Shown piece after piece: positions 9,771-19,443 of a stretch of DNA of 64,000 nucleotides (the first letter of the stretch is position 1; each line of letters starts with the position of its first letter). The notes below the pieces were generated by a model. The model was not told where the DNA came from and did no database searches. It was given only the letters and a program-made list of their open reading frames with translations. The DNA is from Algoriphagus sp. CAU 1675 (GTDB lineage Bacteria; Bacteroidota; Bacteroidia; Cytophagales; Cyclobacteriaceae), in contig NZ_JARHUI010000004.1 in NCBI RefSeq assembly GCF_029222925.1, positions 124,001-188,000 on the forward strand. Reading direction: 5' to 3'. The position numbers were made by a program, and so were the translations under genes.

Positions 9771-9805
9771 AAAAGCCCTGACTCAAATTTTGACTCGGGG
9801 CTTTT
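9771..9805. terminator. Bidirectional intrinsic terminator
   Basis: A 17-bp stem with one G-T pair and one mismatch (AAAAGCCCTGA paired with TCGGGGCTTTT) lies between the convergent unknown gene and the repressor gene, flanked by A and T runs. Confidence 0.75.
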
Positions 9806-9816
9806 CTTGTTTCTTT

Positions 9817-10590
9817 TCACTTTTTTATTCTTTTCAAATCATCTTGGATATCCCGGATCATTTCCCCCAAATCATCGAGGGTCAGGGCTTTCTTTTTATC
9901 CCCCGGATTTGGAAAATCAGTACTTACAAAAGCTTTCGCTTCCCAAACTTCCAATACATCTTCCCCCCTAACATCAAATGGCTTGTAATGGTCATTATCG
10001 GAAACCAAAAACAACTTCCCGTTTTCCTCCAAATAATTGAAGACTCTTTTATAAACTACGCCTTCGGTCTGAGTGACCAAAACGTAGGTTCGACCACTCT
10101 TTATATCTTTTAAATGCTCTACAAAGGAACCAATCACGATGGTTCCGGGAACTAAGGGGAGCATGGAATCCCCTGCAAGTTCAAAGGCTCTGTAGGTAGC
10201 CTGTCTTGACAAATTAGGTAAATGAAACTGGGGCAAAGACTCCATATATTCAGGGTCTGCATACCCGTTCAGATATCCAGCAGACGCTTTCTGCCCTACA
10301 AGAGTAATGTTTTCATTGTCATCAGTATCTGCTGCAATAGTTAAAATTCTGACCCCTTTTTTTTGAAGGGCCCTTCTACCATGGCTTTCAATATCATGCT
10401 CAAGCAGCTCTTCCAATCCCACCTCAAGAACATCACACAATCTCTTCAGAGTAAACAACTTAGGCTCGGACCTTCCATCTTCATAGGCAGATATCATGGT
10501 TCTCTGCACATCCAATTGATCCGCAAGTTCATTTTGGGTGATTCCCTTTTGCTTACGCAAAAACCGAAGGTTTGAAGCAAGAAAATTCAT
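9817..10590 (-). CDS. XRE-HTH repressor with S24/LexA-type self-cleavage domain
   Basis: A 257-residue transcriptional regulator. Residues 5-60 form a Cro/CI-type helix-turn-helix (ITQNELADQLDVQRTMISAYEDGR). The C-terminal half is a LexA/UmuD-like S24 domain with a possible Ala104-Gly105 cleavage site (KASAGY), Ser142 in AGDSM and Lys181 in VVYKRV; the Ser-Lys spacing of 39 residues is like that of LexA. It could therefore be inactivated by RecA-stimulated self-cleavage. The C-terminal tail (residues 230-257) is helical and charged. Its ATG overlaps the stop of the upstream 88-residue gene (ATGA), so the two are co-translated. Targets beyond its own operon are not visible. Confidence 0.85.
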   Translation of the reverse strand: MNFLASNLRFLRKQKGITQNELADQLDVQRTMISAYEDGRSEPKLFTLKRLCDVLEVGLEELLEHDIESHGRRALQKKGVRILTIAADTDDNENITLVGQKASAGYLNGYADPEYMESLPQFHLPNLSRQATYRAFELAGDSMLPLVPGTIVIGSFVEHLKDIKSGRTYVLVTQTEGVVYKRVFNYLEENGKLFLVSDNDHYKPFDVRGEDVLEVWEAKAFVSTDFPNPGDKKKALTLDDLGEMIRDIQDDLKRIKK

Positions 10591-10853
10591 GCTGAGAAAA
10601 GGTAAAAATCATGGTCTTCTGACGCGGGAGCCACAGGAAAAAAGGGGTTAACTTTTCTGGATGCTAGCCTTCTTTCTTCCAACCTATTCTTGATTTCTTC
10701 AATAATATCTCCGACCGATTTGGGTTCGGTGACCAAAAGGTATCCATACTGGGGCTTGACCTCATCTTCTACAAAAAACTTAACCTGAAAATTGCCTGAA
10801 GCAAGGGTCTTGGTCGTGATGCTGATTTTCTCTGATTTTTCCATAATTGACAA
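10587..10853 (-). CDS. Small conserved hypothetical protein co-translated with the LexA-like repressor
   Basis: An 85- to 88-residue protein of unknown function. Two starts are possible: TTG at 10853, preceded six bases upstream by a good AGGAG ribosome site, or ATG at 10844, which would be 15 bases from that site. The ribosome site favours TTG. The sequence has a beta-rich first half (KISITTKTLASGNFQVKFFVEDE) and a helical second half (VGDIIEEIKNRLEERRLASRK), with no catalytic motif. The 4-base overlap with the repressor suggests a partner, antagonist or co-regulated protein; that is inference only. Confidence 0.6.
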   Translation of the reverse strand: MSIMEKSEKISITTKTLASGNFQVKFFVEDEVKPQYGYLLVTEPKSVGDIIEEIKNRLEERRLASRKVNPFFPVAPASEDHDFYLFSA

Positions 10854-10941
10854 TTTTAACTCCTGCTAAATTATAAATGTTACTTTTATTAACATCGAAA
10901 TGATGAATAAAATAACATTTTTTACTGACGATAATTGTCAA
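10845..10941. promoter_or_regulatory. Candidate operator pair for the LexA-like repressor
   Basis: TTGACAATT at 10847-10855 recurs in opposite orientation (AATTGTCAA) at 10933-10941. The proximal copy sits in a perfect short palindrome, AATTG-A-CAATT (10845-10855), that covers the candidate TTG start codon of the 88-residue gene. The distal copy lies about 80 bases upstream. The geometry fits autorepression by the HTH protein downstream. The 291-base gap 10854-11144 otherwise shows only AT-rich promoter-like sequence and a small hairpin (CTTCCAA/TTGGAAG, 11097-11114) ahead of the receptor gene. Confidence 0.4.
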
Positions 10942-11144
10942 AGATTCTTTTTTAGCCCCCAACCAGCTAAAAACCAGTACACTAAATCAAAATTTACATG
11001 AAAGGATTCTATTCATTGGTGATTTTGACCGCTTAGCCTAAAAGGCGCCAATTTGCGAAACTGACCGCTTTTCTTTGTAGTTAGAATTATTGAACCCTTC
11101 CAAAACCTTGGAAGAATGCGGTGAAACCCCATTAAACCAACTAG

Positions 11145-13922
11145 ATGAAGTACTATCTAATTATCCTTTTTTTTGCTGCCAGCATCGGCTCCATAAATGC
11201 CCAGTCCTTTACTTTAAAAGGCAAAATCCAGCAGGCAGGAACTAATGAGACTATCCCCAATGCGACTGTCCTTTTGCTCAATTTGCCTGATTCCACACAG
11301 GCAGATGGTATGATATCGGATTTAGATGGTTTTTTCGAAATAAACAACATCAGAGAAGGCGAATACCTTCTCAAAGTGCAATACCTGGGCTACCAAAATT
11401 TATTAAAAAGTATTACTGTAAATCGGGATTTGGATCTGGGAAATTTATTCCTCAAAGAAGAAGCTACCGCTTTGGAGGAGGTGACCATTTCTGCTCGAAG
11501 ATCTTTGAGTCAGCAAAAATCTGACACCACCATGTTTAATGCCGACGCATTTAAAACCATGCGTGATGCCAGTGCCCAAACCCTAATCGAAAAACTCCCG
11601 GGAGTAACCTCCGAGGACGGTTCTCTTCAGGCCCAAGGGGAAAGCATTGCCCAAATTTTGGTTGATGGAAAGCCTTTTTTTGGAGGGGATGTAAAAACAG
11701 CCCTACAAAACCTTCCTGCTGAGGTGATTCAGGGAATTGAAATCTTTGATCAGCTCAGTGAGAAAGCCAGACTTAGTGGTTTCGATGATGGTGAGCGTAT
11801 CAAGACCATCAACATCATCACCAAACCCAACCGTCGAAAGGGGCAATTCGGAAGAACATCCGCAGGCTATGGCACGGATGACCGCTATGTGGTCGGTGCC
11901 AGTATCAATGCCTTTGACGAAGATCAGAGAATAACATTCACCGGACTTTCCAATAATATCAACCTGACTGATTTCTCAGCAGATCCAAATGCCCAAGACA
12001 ATGCCAGACCACAAAATGGAATCATCAAGACAAATATTGCAGGTCTAAACTATTCCGATCTTTGGGGTGAAAAAATCAAAGTTTCTGGAAGTTATGTTTT
12101 CAGCAGAAGGGAAAACATAGGTCAAACAAACCGATTTCGGGAATTCCTCACCGGGAATGAGTCGAGCCAGTTTTATGATGAAATCAGCAATGACCAAAGG
12201 ATCAACAATCAGCACCTCTTCAACCTAAGGTTTGAATACAACATTGATGAAAAGAACCGGTTCCTTTATATACCGAGATTTTCCGCACGATTTGAGGATG
12301 AAAATTCTGATTTTTTTGGTGAAACCAACAATGGAACTGACCTGATCAACACGGTAACCAACAACCGAACTGCAAAAAACAAGGATTACGATCTGTTTAA
12401 CCGGTTCTTTTACAGTCATAAATTTGACAAGCCTGGACGTACCATGACTGTAAGGGCTCGATTGGCGAATAATGCCAATGAAGACCGTGCAAGAAGAACC
12501 GCTGAAAACCAGTATTTCGAACCCGACCCCAGAACGGAAATCATCAACCAGCGAATCAACAGGGATAGAACCGGGCTTTCCTGGGAAACAGGAGTTTCTT
12601 TTACCGAAGCTGTGAGTGAGAGGAGTCAGTTTGAACTCGAGTATGAAATCGGCAACCGAATCAATGACTCGGACCAGTTGATCTATGATGTATTGGGAGA
12701 AGGAATTGGAAGTCCAGAGTTGATCATTGATACTGCACTCAGCAATACATTTGAAAGTAAATTCCTGACTCAGGAAGTGGAACTTGGATACCAGTATAGC
12801 AAGGACAAGTTCAGACTTCAGACAGAAGGTCAGTTCCAACATGCCCAATTGGACAATGAGCAGGGATTCCCTCAGGCCTTTCAGCTTAAAAGAACTTTCC
12901 AAAGCTTCTTGCCTACTGTAAGAATAGACTACAAGTTTTCTGAAAACACCAACTTTGAATTCGATTACGATACCCGAACCAATGAACCATCACTCAACCA
13001 GTTGCAGCCTGTAGTGGACAATTCTAATCCACTTCAACTGAGAACCGGTAATCCTGAGCTGAACCAATCTTATAGCAATAGACTTCGGGTAAGGTTCAGA
13101 AGTAACAATCCCGAAACCGATCAAAATTGGTTCCTTTTTGCTCAGTCTTCCTTTGTGAAAAACACCATTGCCACCAGTTCTTTTATTGCTGAAGAACCAA
13201 CTGAGGTTCAAGACGGGATCATTCTAGCGCCCGGCTCTCAGCTATTCAAACCTGTAAATCTTCAAGGCTATTGGGATTTCAGGTCCTGGATGAGCTATGG
13301 GATGCCGTTGGACTTTATCAAGTCGAATCTGAACATCAATGCCGGAGCAGGAATCACACGACGCCCAACTTTAGTGAATAATACCAATGGATTCAACAAT
13401 TCCAGAAGACTCAGTACAGGGCTTTCTCTTAGTAGCAATATCAGTGATCAAATTGATTTCAATATCTGGACAAGATTTTCCTTCAATCAGGTGGAAAACA
13501 CGCTCAACCCGAACCTAAACAATAATTTCTTTAACCAGCGGGGCAGAATCAACTTCAATTGGATTATCTGGGAAGGATTTGTTTATAGACTTGATCTCAG
13601 CCATCAAATCAACTCAGGGCTTTCTGAAGGATTTGACACCAATTTCACTTTGGTGAACATGAGTTTGGGCAAAAAAGTCTTCAATAATCAAAGAGGGGAA
13701 ATCAGCCTGAATGTGTACGACTTATTCCGTCAAAACAACAACATCCGTAGAAATATCACTGAAACCTTCATTGAGGATGTGCAGTCCAATGTCTTGCAAC
13801 GCTACTTCATGTTGACTTTTTCCTATAACATCCGAAGATTTAGCAAGGGAATGGATATGGATGATTACAATGAAATGATCAACACAGGAGACCCTGTAAA
13901 CAATGGCAGAAGAGGTGATTGA
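11145..13922 (+). CDS. Outer-membrane TonB-dependent-receptor-like beta-barrel protein
   Basis: A 925-residue protein with a signal peptide ending ...SINAQ. Residues 22-110 form a carboxypeptidase-regulatory-like domain (TLKGKIQQAGTNETIPNATV, DLDGFFEINNI). A plug-like domain follows (residues 125-230: LIEKLPGVTSEDGSL, ILVDGKPFFGGD, INIITKPN), then a long C-terminal beta-barrel typical of the OMP_b-brl_3 group. It probably imports or binds an unidentified ligand. No SusD-type partner is adjacent, unlike the SusC at 46 kb, so it is not a classic glycan pair. It is monocistronic, ending at a strong terminator. Confidence 0.85.
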   Translation: MKYYLIILFFAASIGSINAQSFTLKGKIQQAGTNETIPNATVLLLNLPDSTQADGMISDLDGFFEINNIREGEYLLKVQYLGYQNLLKSITVNRDLDLGNLFLKEEATALEEVTISARRSLSQQKSDTTMFNADAFKTMRDASAQTLIEKLPGVTSEDGSLQAQGESIAQILVDGKPFFGGDVKTALQNLPAEVIQGIEIFDQLSEKARLSGFDDGERIKTINIITKPNRRKGQFGRTSAGYGTDDRYVVGASINAFDEDQRITFTGLSNNINLTDFSADPNAQDNARPQNGIIKTNIAGLNYSDLWGEKIKVSGSYVFSRRENIGQTNRFREFLTGNESSQFYDEISNDQRINNQHLFNLRFEYNIDEKNRFLYIPRFSARFEDENSDFFGETNNGTDLINTVTNNRTAKNKDYDLFNRFFYSHKFDKPGRTMTVRARLANNANEDRARRTAENQYFEPDPRTEIINQRINRDRTGLSWETGVSFTEAVSERSQFELEYEIGNRINDSDQLIYDVLGEGIGSPELIIDTALSNTFESKFLTQEVELGYQYSKDKFRLQTEGQFQHAQLDNEQGFPQAFQLKRTFQSFLPTVRIDYKFSENTNFEFDYDTRTNEPSLNQLQPVVDNSNPLQLRTGNPELNQSYSNRLRVRFRSNNPETDQNWFLFAQSSFVKNTIATSSFIAEEPTEVQDGIILAPGSQLFKPVNLQGYWDFRSWMSYGMPLDFIKSNLNINAGAGITRRPTLVNNTNGFNNSRRLSTGLSLSSNISDQIDFNIWTRFSFNQVENTLNPNLNNNFFNQRGRINFNWIIWEGFVYRLDLSHQINSGLSEGFDTNFTLVNMSLGKKVFNNQRGEISLNVYDLFRQNNNIRRNITETFIEDVQSNVLQRYFMLTFSYNIRRFSKGMDMDDYNEMINTGDPVNNGRRGD

Positions 13923-13946
13923 TCTAGCGCCACTGAAAACAAAAAG

Positions 13947-13977
13947 AACGCCCCGAAAATTGAATTTTCGGGGCGTT
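13947..13977. terminator. Bidirectional intrinsic terminator between receptor gene and tex
   Basis: Perfect 15-bp arms (AACGCCCCGAAAATT and complement) around a single G, followed by a T run on the plus strand and an A-rich flank on the other side. It separates convergent genes. Confidence 0.9.
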
Positions 13978-13980
13978 TTT

Positions 13981-16224
13981 TTATTTGCCGAATTGCTTTT
14001 TCAACATGGCAAGTTTCTCCGCCATTGTTCCTCCCTCCTCTTTGTCTACCTTACGCTGAACAGGTTTTTCGCTACGTTTTCCACGCTCTGCAAATGGGTC
14101 GGATTTCATACTCAATCCAATTCGCTTTCTGGGAATATCCACTTCCATGACAGTAACCTGTACCTTTTGGTTGACGCTGACTACTTCATTTGGGTCTTTC
14201 ACAAATCGATCAGCCAAATGACTCAGGTGAACCAGTCCATCTTGGTGTACCCCTACATCCACAAAAGCACCAAAAGCGGTAATGTTAGTGACAATTCCCG
14301 GAAGCTTCATTCCAGTTTTTAGGTCTGAAATACTATTCACCCCTTCTTCAAACTGAAAGATCTCAAAACTTTCCCTTGGGTCTCTCCCTGGTTTTGCCAA
14401 TTCTTCCAAAATGTCCTGCAGGGTCGGTATTCCAACTGTTTCTGACACATAATTCTTCAAATTGATTCTATTTCGGAGTTCATCAGAATTCATCAAATCA
14501 TGAACAGAGGCCCCAAGGTCCTTGGCCATTTTTTCCACCAGTTCATATCGCTCGGGATGCACGGCAGAACTATCCAAAGGGTGTTTTGCTTTTCTGATTC
14601 TAAGGAACCCAGCAGCCTGTTCAAAAGCTTTTTCTCCCAATCTCGGAACTTTGAGCAATTGGGCTCTACTGGAAAAAGGCCCATGCTGATTTCTGTAATC
14701 CACGATATTCTGTGCCAAAACAGGCCCCAAGCCTGAAACATAGGTAAGGAGTTGCTTAGATGCCGTATTGACCTCCACTCCCACTCCGTTTACCGCAGAA
14801 ATCACAGTATCATCCAAGGCATTTTTCAAAGCACTTTGGTCCACATCATGCTGATATTGTCCTACACCAATGGACTTAGGATCGATCTTCACCAGTTCAG
14901 CCAATGGATCCATCAACCTTCTGCCTATGGAAACTGCTCCTCTCACCGTCAAATCCAAGTCCGGGAATTCTTCCCTTGCCACTTCCGAAGCGGAATAAAT
15001 GGATGCTCCGGATTCATTGACCATAGTAACTATTACGGACTTTTGAAGCCCCAAGCTTTTCACAAAAGCCTCGGTTTCCCTTCCTGCAGTTCCGTTACCA
15101 ATTGCTATAGCCTGAATATCATATTTCTCCACCAGGCCTTTCACTGCCAGCCCAGCTTCTGCTGTTCTTCTTTGGGGTTCATGGGGATAAATAGCCTCAT
15201 AGTGTAGAAATTGACCTTGAGGTCCCAAGCAAACCAATTTACAACCGGTTCGGAATCCCGGGTCAATTGCCATCACTGACTTTTCACCCAATGGGGCCCC
15301 TAGAAGCAACTGTCGTAGATTTTCAGAAAAAACCCGAATGGCTTCCTCATCTGCCCGCTTCTTTGTCAATAGGCGGATTTCTGTTTCCATACTGGGTTTC
15401 AAAAGTCTTCTGTAAGAATCTTTTAAAGCAATTCTGACCTGATCCACAGCTGAATTAGATTCATTTTCGAGGATTTCCCTTTCCATCAAAGCCAATGCGC
15501 TTCCTTCTTCAGGACAGGAATCCAGCATCAAAAACAACTCCTTTTCTCCTCTTCTCATAGCCAATACCCGATGAGAGGGAGCGGTTTTGATGGGCTCAGA
15601 CCAGTCAAAATAATCCTTGTATTTGATTGCTTCATTTTCCTTTCCAGGAATGACTCGAGAAGTAAAAACTCCATCCTCCAAAAAGAGCTTTCGCATTTTT
15701 TCCCTCAAGACAGCATTTTCATTCACCCACTCGGCTATGATATCTCTGGCTCCCTGAAGCGCTTCCTCTAGGGTTTTCACTTCTCTCTCCTCACTGATAA
15801 ATTGCTCGGCTACCGCGTCCAGATCCATGGACTTCTGTTCAAAAATCTTTTCCGCCAAAGGTTCCAAGCCCTTCTCCCTCGCAATAGTTGCTTTGGTTCG
15901 ACGCTTGGGTTTATAGGGAAGATAAATATCCTCCAACTTGGACATGGTCTCAGCCTCTTCTACTGCTTTTTTCAGTTCAGCTGTGAGTTTCCCCTGATCC
16001 TCTATGGACTTGAGTACAGCTTCCTTCCTCTTGTCAAGTTCACGCAACTGAAGCAGCCTATCCCGAACGGAAGCCACCTGCACCTCATCCAAACTTCCTG
16101 TAGCTTCTTTTCGATATCTTGAAATAAAAGGAACTGTAGCCCCTTCATCCAACAAATCCATGGTTGCTTTTACCTGTGAGGGCTTGACTTGAAGCTCCTC
16201 CGCTATTTTAATCTCGTAATTCAT
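13981..16224 (-). CDS. tex: Transcription accessory protein Tex (S1 RNA-binding)
   Basis: A 747-residue protein with the full Tex architecture: an N-terminal HTH-like region (LLDEGATVPFISRYRKEATGSLDE), a YqgF/RuvX-like nuclease fold near residues 310-440 (MAIDPGFRTGCKLV), helix-hairpin-helix segments near 470-540 (YVSGLGPVLAQNIVDYRNQHG), and a C-terminal S1 domain near 640-710 (GIVTNITAFGAFVDVGVHQDGLVHLSHLAD). It is a cytoplasmic nucleic-acid-binding factor. The frame extends upstream to a TTG at 16314, but the conserved family start MNYEIK at 16224 is preferred. Confidence 0.95.
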   Translation of the reverse strand: MNYEIKIAEELQVKPSQVKATMDLLDEGATVPFISRYRKEATGSLDEVQVASVRDRLLQLRELDKRKEAVLKSIEDQGKLTAELKKAVEEAETMSKLEDIYLPYKPKRRTKATIAREKGLEPLAEKIFEQKSMDLDAVAEQFISEEREVKTLEEALQGARDIIAEWVNENAVLREKMRKLFLEDGVFTSRVIPGKENEAIKYKDYFDWSEPIKTAPSHRVLAMRRGEKELFLMLDSCPEEGSALALMEREILENESNSAVDQVRIALKDSYRRLLKPSMETEIRLLTKKRADEEAIRVFSENLRQLLLGAPLGEKSVMAIDPGFRTGCKLVCLGPQGQFLHYEAIYPHEPQRRTAEAGLAVKGLVEKYDIQAIAIGNGTAGRETEAFVKSLGLQKSVIVTMVNESGASIYSASEVAREEFPDLDLTVRGAVSIGRRLMDPLAELVKIDPKSIGVGQYQHDVDQSALKNALDDTVISAVNGVGVEVNTASKQLLTYVSGLGPVLAQNIVDYRNQHGPFSSRAQLLKVPRLGEKAFEQAAGFLRIRKAKHPLDSSAVHPERYELVEKMAKDLGASVHDLMNSDELRNRINLKNYVSETVGIPTLQDILEELAKPGRDPRESFEIFQFEEGVNSISDLKTGMKLPGIVTNITAFGAFVDVGVHQDGLVHLSHLADRFVKDPNEVVSVNQKVQVTVMEVDIPRKRIGLSMKSDPFAERGKRSEKPVQRKVDKEEGGTMAEKLAMLKKQFGK

Positions 16225-16254
16225 ATCAAGGAGAAATTCGATCGTATTTGGTTT

Positions 16255-16281
16255 GCAAGATAAAAGTCCTTTTGGAGACAA
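16255..16281 (-). promoter_or_regulatory. Candidate promoter of tex
   Basis: On the minus strand a TTG (complement of 16279-16281) is followed after 16 bases by TATCTTGC (complement of 16255-16262), one T short of the TAnnTTTG consensus. It lies 31 bases upstream of the tex start. Confidence 0.3.
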
Positions 16282-16418
16282 AAAGGCTGAAATGTACAAC
16301 TTGTCACTAACCAACTGTGATTGTGGATGTAAATTTGTATTCGAATTGAAATAAAGTAAAACGAGGGTTAGAAACTTAGCAAATTGGCATCCAGCTTCTA
16401 TCCCTAAACTAAAAAAAT

Positions 16419-16991
16419 ATGGACTGGAAAAAAGAACTTAAATCCTGGGGTCTCATTTTATCATTCTTTGCGTTCCTGTATTTCACAGGACTTCTTCCTG
16501 TCATTCAGGGAGGAATTCAATCTGTTCTCTTGTCTACTGGTTTGATAAAACCTCAATTGGAACGGGTTGATTTAACCAATGAAAAATTTGATTACAGAGG
16601 TCAGTTTGTCGATTTCGAGGGAAATATCATTGACCTTCAGGATTATAAAGGAAAAACTCTTTTTATCAATCTATGGGCCTCTTGGTGCGGACCTTGCCGG
16701 GCTGAAATGCCCCACATTTCCGAGCTTTATAAATCTGTAAAAGATCAGGAAAACGTGGAATTTCTACTGGTAGGACTGGACAATGACTACGAAAAAAGCA
16801 AAAAATTCATAGAAGGGAAAAGCTGGTCCTTTCCTACTGCCCATGCCAGTTTCGGTTTGAACAAAAGCCTTCAAAGTGAATCCATCCCAACCACTTTGGT
16901 GGTTAACCCAGAAGGAAAAATCGTCTTTTATCAGGAAGGAATGAGCAACTTCAACACACCTGAATTCAGGGACTTCCTTCTGGCCCAATAA
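16419..16991 (+). CDS. TlpA-like membrane-anchored thioredoxin-fold protein
   Basis: A 190-residue protein with an N-terminal membrane anchor (residues 10-30, WGLILSFFAFLYFTGLLPV) and a TlpA/ResA thioredoxin domain. The redox motif WCGPC has Cys90 and Cys93, in the context INLWASWCGPCRAEMPHI. The cis-proline region SIPTTLVVNPEGKI is near residue 150. It probably works in the periplasm as a disulfide reductase, for example in cytochrome maturation or extracytoplasmic redox repair. No partner gene is adjacent. Confidence 0.9.
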   Translation: MDWKKELKSWGLILSFFAFLYFTGLLPVIQGGIQSVLLSTGLIKPQLERVDLTNEKFDYRGQFVDFEGNIIDLQDYKGKTLFINLWASWCGPCRAEMPHISELYKSVKDQENVEFLLVGLDNDYEKSKKFIEGKSWSFPTAHASFGLNKSLQSESIPTTLVVNPEGKIVFYQEGMSNFNTPEFRDFLLAQ

Positions 16992-17080
16992 ACCATTTCC
17001 TTCGTTTCTTAGTGAATTATAGGATTTTCATTGGCAGGAAAAAGGAATTGTTGTATTCTTATTTTCTGACCTGATAACCT

Positions 17081-19414
17081 ATGAAAAAGTTCCTATTGGC
17101 AATTTGTCTAATTGCTATAGAGTCCCTGTCTGTACAGGCGCAAAACTCTGTGCTCTGGTATAAAAATCCTGCCGAAAAATGGGAAGATGCACTCCCAGTA
17201 GGGAATGGACGATTGGGGGCTATGGTTTTCGGGAATCCCCAAAAAGAACGCATCCAACTAAATGAGGATTCCCTTTGGCCGGGTGGACCGGATGATTGGG
17301 ATCTAGCGGAAGGAAGACCAGAAGACCTGCAGCAAATCAGGAATTATCTTTTAGAGGGGGACAACCAAAAAGCAGATTCGCTTCTGGTACTAAAATTTTC
17401 CAGGAAAGGAATTACACGTTCCCATCAAACCCTTGGAGATTTATGGTTGGATTTTTCATGGAATAAGGTCAGTGAATACAAAAGAAGCTTAGATCTGGGA
17501 TCGGCAATTTCCAAAGTTGAATTCCTCAGTGAAGGATATTCTGTACAACAGGAAGTATTTGCCTCTGCTCCGGATGATGCCCTCCTGATACGTCTCAAAA
17601 CCTCTCATCCATCAGGGTTTAACGGAACAATCCGTCTGACTAGACCGGATGATGAAGGTGTTCCCACTGTCCAAACCCAAACCCTGAACGACAATCTTCT
17701 GGAGATGACCGGAATGGTCACTCAACGGGGAGGACAAATTGATTCCAAGCCCTTTCCGATTCTGCATGGGGTTCAATTTCGGACTTTACTTTTGGCACAG
17801 CATCAAGATGGACATATTCAAGCCTCATCCGACTCATTGGTGGTTAAAGGAGTAAGTGAAATCACCCTCAAGTTGGTAACTGCCACCTCCTTTTACCATG
17901 AGGATTTCACAAAATCAGCAGAGCTAGAACTGGACCGGATCGCTTACAAAAGCTGGGGAAGATTAGTATCTGCCCACCAAAGAGATTATGCTAGCTGGTT
18001 TGATCGAATGAGTCTTCAACTTGGGAATGAACCGACTGAGGACATCCCCACAGATCTGCGAATCAAAAAAGTAAAAGAGGGACAAACCGATCTTCATCTA
18101 GAAAAACTTCTCTTCGATTACGGGCGATATTTGCTCATTTCATCCTCCCGACCAGGTTCCAACCCCGCCAACTTGCAGGGACTTTGGAACCAACACATTT
18201 CGGCACCTTGGAATGCAGATTATCATTTGAACATCAACCTTCAGATGAACTATTGGCCTGCAGAAGTTACGAATCTTCAGGAACTACACCTTCCACTTTT
18301 TGATTTCACGGATGCATTAATAGAGAACGGGAAAAAAGCCGCAACTGTAAACTTCCAAATGAAGGGAGCCATGGTTCCCCACACCACAGACCTTTGGAAA
18401 ATCCCTTTTCTTCAGGCAGCCACAGCTTATTGGGGGAGCTGGATCGGGGCCGGTTCCTGGCTTGGAAGGCATTACTGGGAGCATTATCTATTTACCGGAG
18501 ACAGAAGTTTCCTGGAAAAAAGAGCCCTGCCCGCCATAGAGCAGCTGGCTCAGTTTTATTCAGATTGGTTGATTGTTGACCCAAGGGATGGAAAACTGGT
18601 CTCTGTCCCCTCCACTTCACCAGAAAACCAATTTATCAATGCCAAGGGACAAAAAGTTGCAAGCACCTTGGGAGCAGCCATGGATCAGCAACTCATAGAG
18701 GATATCTTTTCCATTTATCTCCAAATCTGTCAATTAACGGGCCATACCTCAGTATTGAAAAATAAGATCCAGAGGCAAATCCAAGACCTAAGACCTGGAA
18801 TCCAACTGGGTTCTGATGGAAGAATTTTGGAATGGGACCAAGAATATGAAGAGCCCGAAAAAGGCCATAGACATATGTCCCATTTGTATGCCTTTCATCC
18901 CGGGGCATCCATATCTTCCCTTCAGACTCCAGAATACTTTGAAGCTGTCAAAAAGACTCTGGACTACAGGCTTGCCCATGGAGGTGCAGGAACAGGCTGG
19001 TCCAGAGCTTGGCTCATTAATTTTTCCGCAAGGCTTCTGGACGGGAACATGGCACATGGCCACATTCAAAAATTGATCAGCCAGTCTTTGTATTCCAATC
19101 TTTTTGATGCACATCCTCCTTTCCAAATCGATGGAAATTTTGGCTATACAGCCGGAATTGCTGAAATTCTGATTCAATCCCATGAGGATGGAATTATCCG
19201 CATTTTACCGGCCTTACCTGAATCTTGGGACCAAGGAAAGGTGAAGGGAATCAAAGCCAGAGGTGGCTATGTATTAGATTTCGATTGGAAAAACGGAGAA
19301 CTGCTTCATCTCAAAATCCTTTCCCTCCTGGGGGGAAAAACCACACTAATGGTCGACGGGTCAGAAATTGAGCTGGAACTTCAAAAAGGAGAAAGTTTGG
19401 AGTTAGAATTCTAA
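17081..19414 (+). CDS. Glycoside hydrolase family 95 (alpha-L-fucosidase type)
   Basis: A 777-residue exported enzyme with a signal peptide ending ...LSVQAQ. It has the GH95 layout: an N-terminal beta domain (LPVGNGRLGAMVFG near residue 40, LNEDSLWPGGPDDWD near 62), an (alpha/alpha)6 catalytic barrel (NLQGLWNQHISAPWNADYH near 365, HRHMSHLYAFHPG near 595, AGTGWSRAWLINFSARL near 640) and a C-terminal beta domain. Family members cleave terminal alpha-1,2-L-fucose, and some cleave L-galactose. It is likely to process fucosylated glycans in the periplasm. It is not embedded in a SusC/SusD locus here. Confidence 0.9.
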   Translation: MKKFLLAICLIAIESLSVQAQNSVLWYKNPAEKWEDALPVGNGRLGAMVFGNPQKERIQLNEDSLWPGGPDDWDLAEGRPEDLQQIRNYLLEGDNQKADSLLVLKFSRKGITRSHQTLGDLWLDFSWNKVSEYKRSLDLGSAISKVEFLSEGYSVQQEVFASAPDDALLIRLKTSHPSGFNGTIRLTRPDDEGVPTVQTQTLNDNLLEMTGMVTQRGGQIDSKPFPILHGVQFRTLLLAQHQDGHIQASSDSLVVKGVSEITLKLVTATSFYHEDFTKSAELELDRIAYKSWGRLVSAHQRDYASWFDRMSLQLGNEPTEDIPTDLRIKKVKEGQTDLHLEKLLFDYGRYLLISSSRPGSNPANLQGLWNQHISAPWNADYHLNINLQMNYWPAEVTNLQELHLPLFDFTDALIENGKKAATVNFQMKGAMVPHTTDLWKIPFLQAATAYWGSWIGAGSWLGRHYWEHYLFTGDRSFLEKRALPAIEQLAQFYSDWLIVDPRDGKLVSVPSTSPENQFINAKGQKVASTLGAAMDQQLIEDIFSIYLQICQLTGHTSVLKNKIQRQIQDLRPGIQLGSDGRILEWDQEYEEPEKGHRHMSHLYAFHPGASISSLQTPEYFEAVKKTLDYRLAHGGAGTGWSRAWLINFSARLLDGNMAHGHIQKLISQSLYSNLFDAHPPFQIDGNFGYTAGIAEILIQSHEDGIIRILPALPESWDQGKVKGIKARGGYVLDFDWKNGELLHLKILSLLGGKTTLMVDGSEIELELQKGESLELEF

Positions 19415-19443
19415 GCATTGGGTCAATATCTATTGGGAATTAA

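Noticed and set aside
12225..12902. A 225-codon minus-strand frame inside the receptor gene
   Set aside because: Antisense shadow of a confident beta-barrel gene, no motif.
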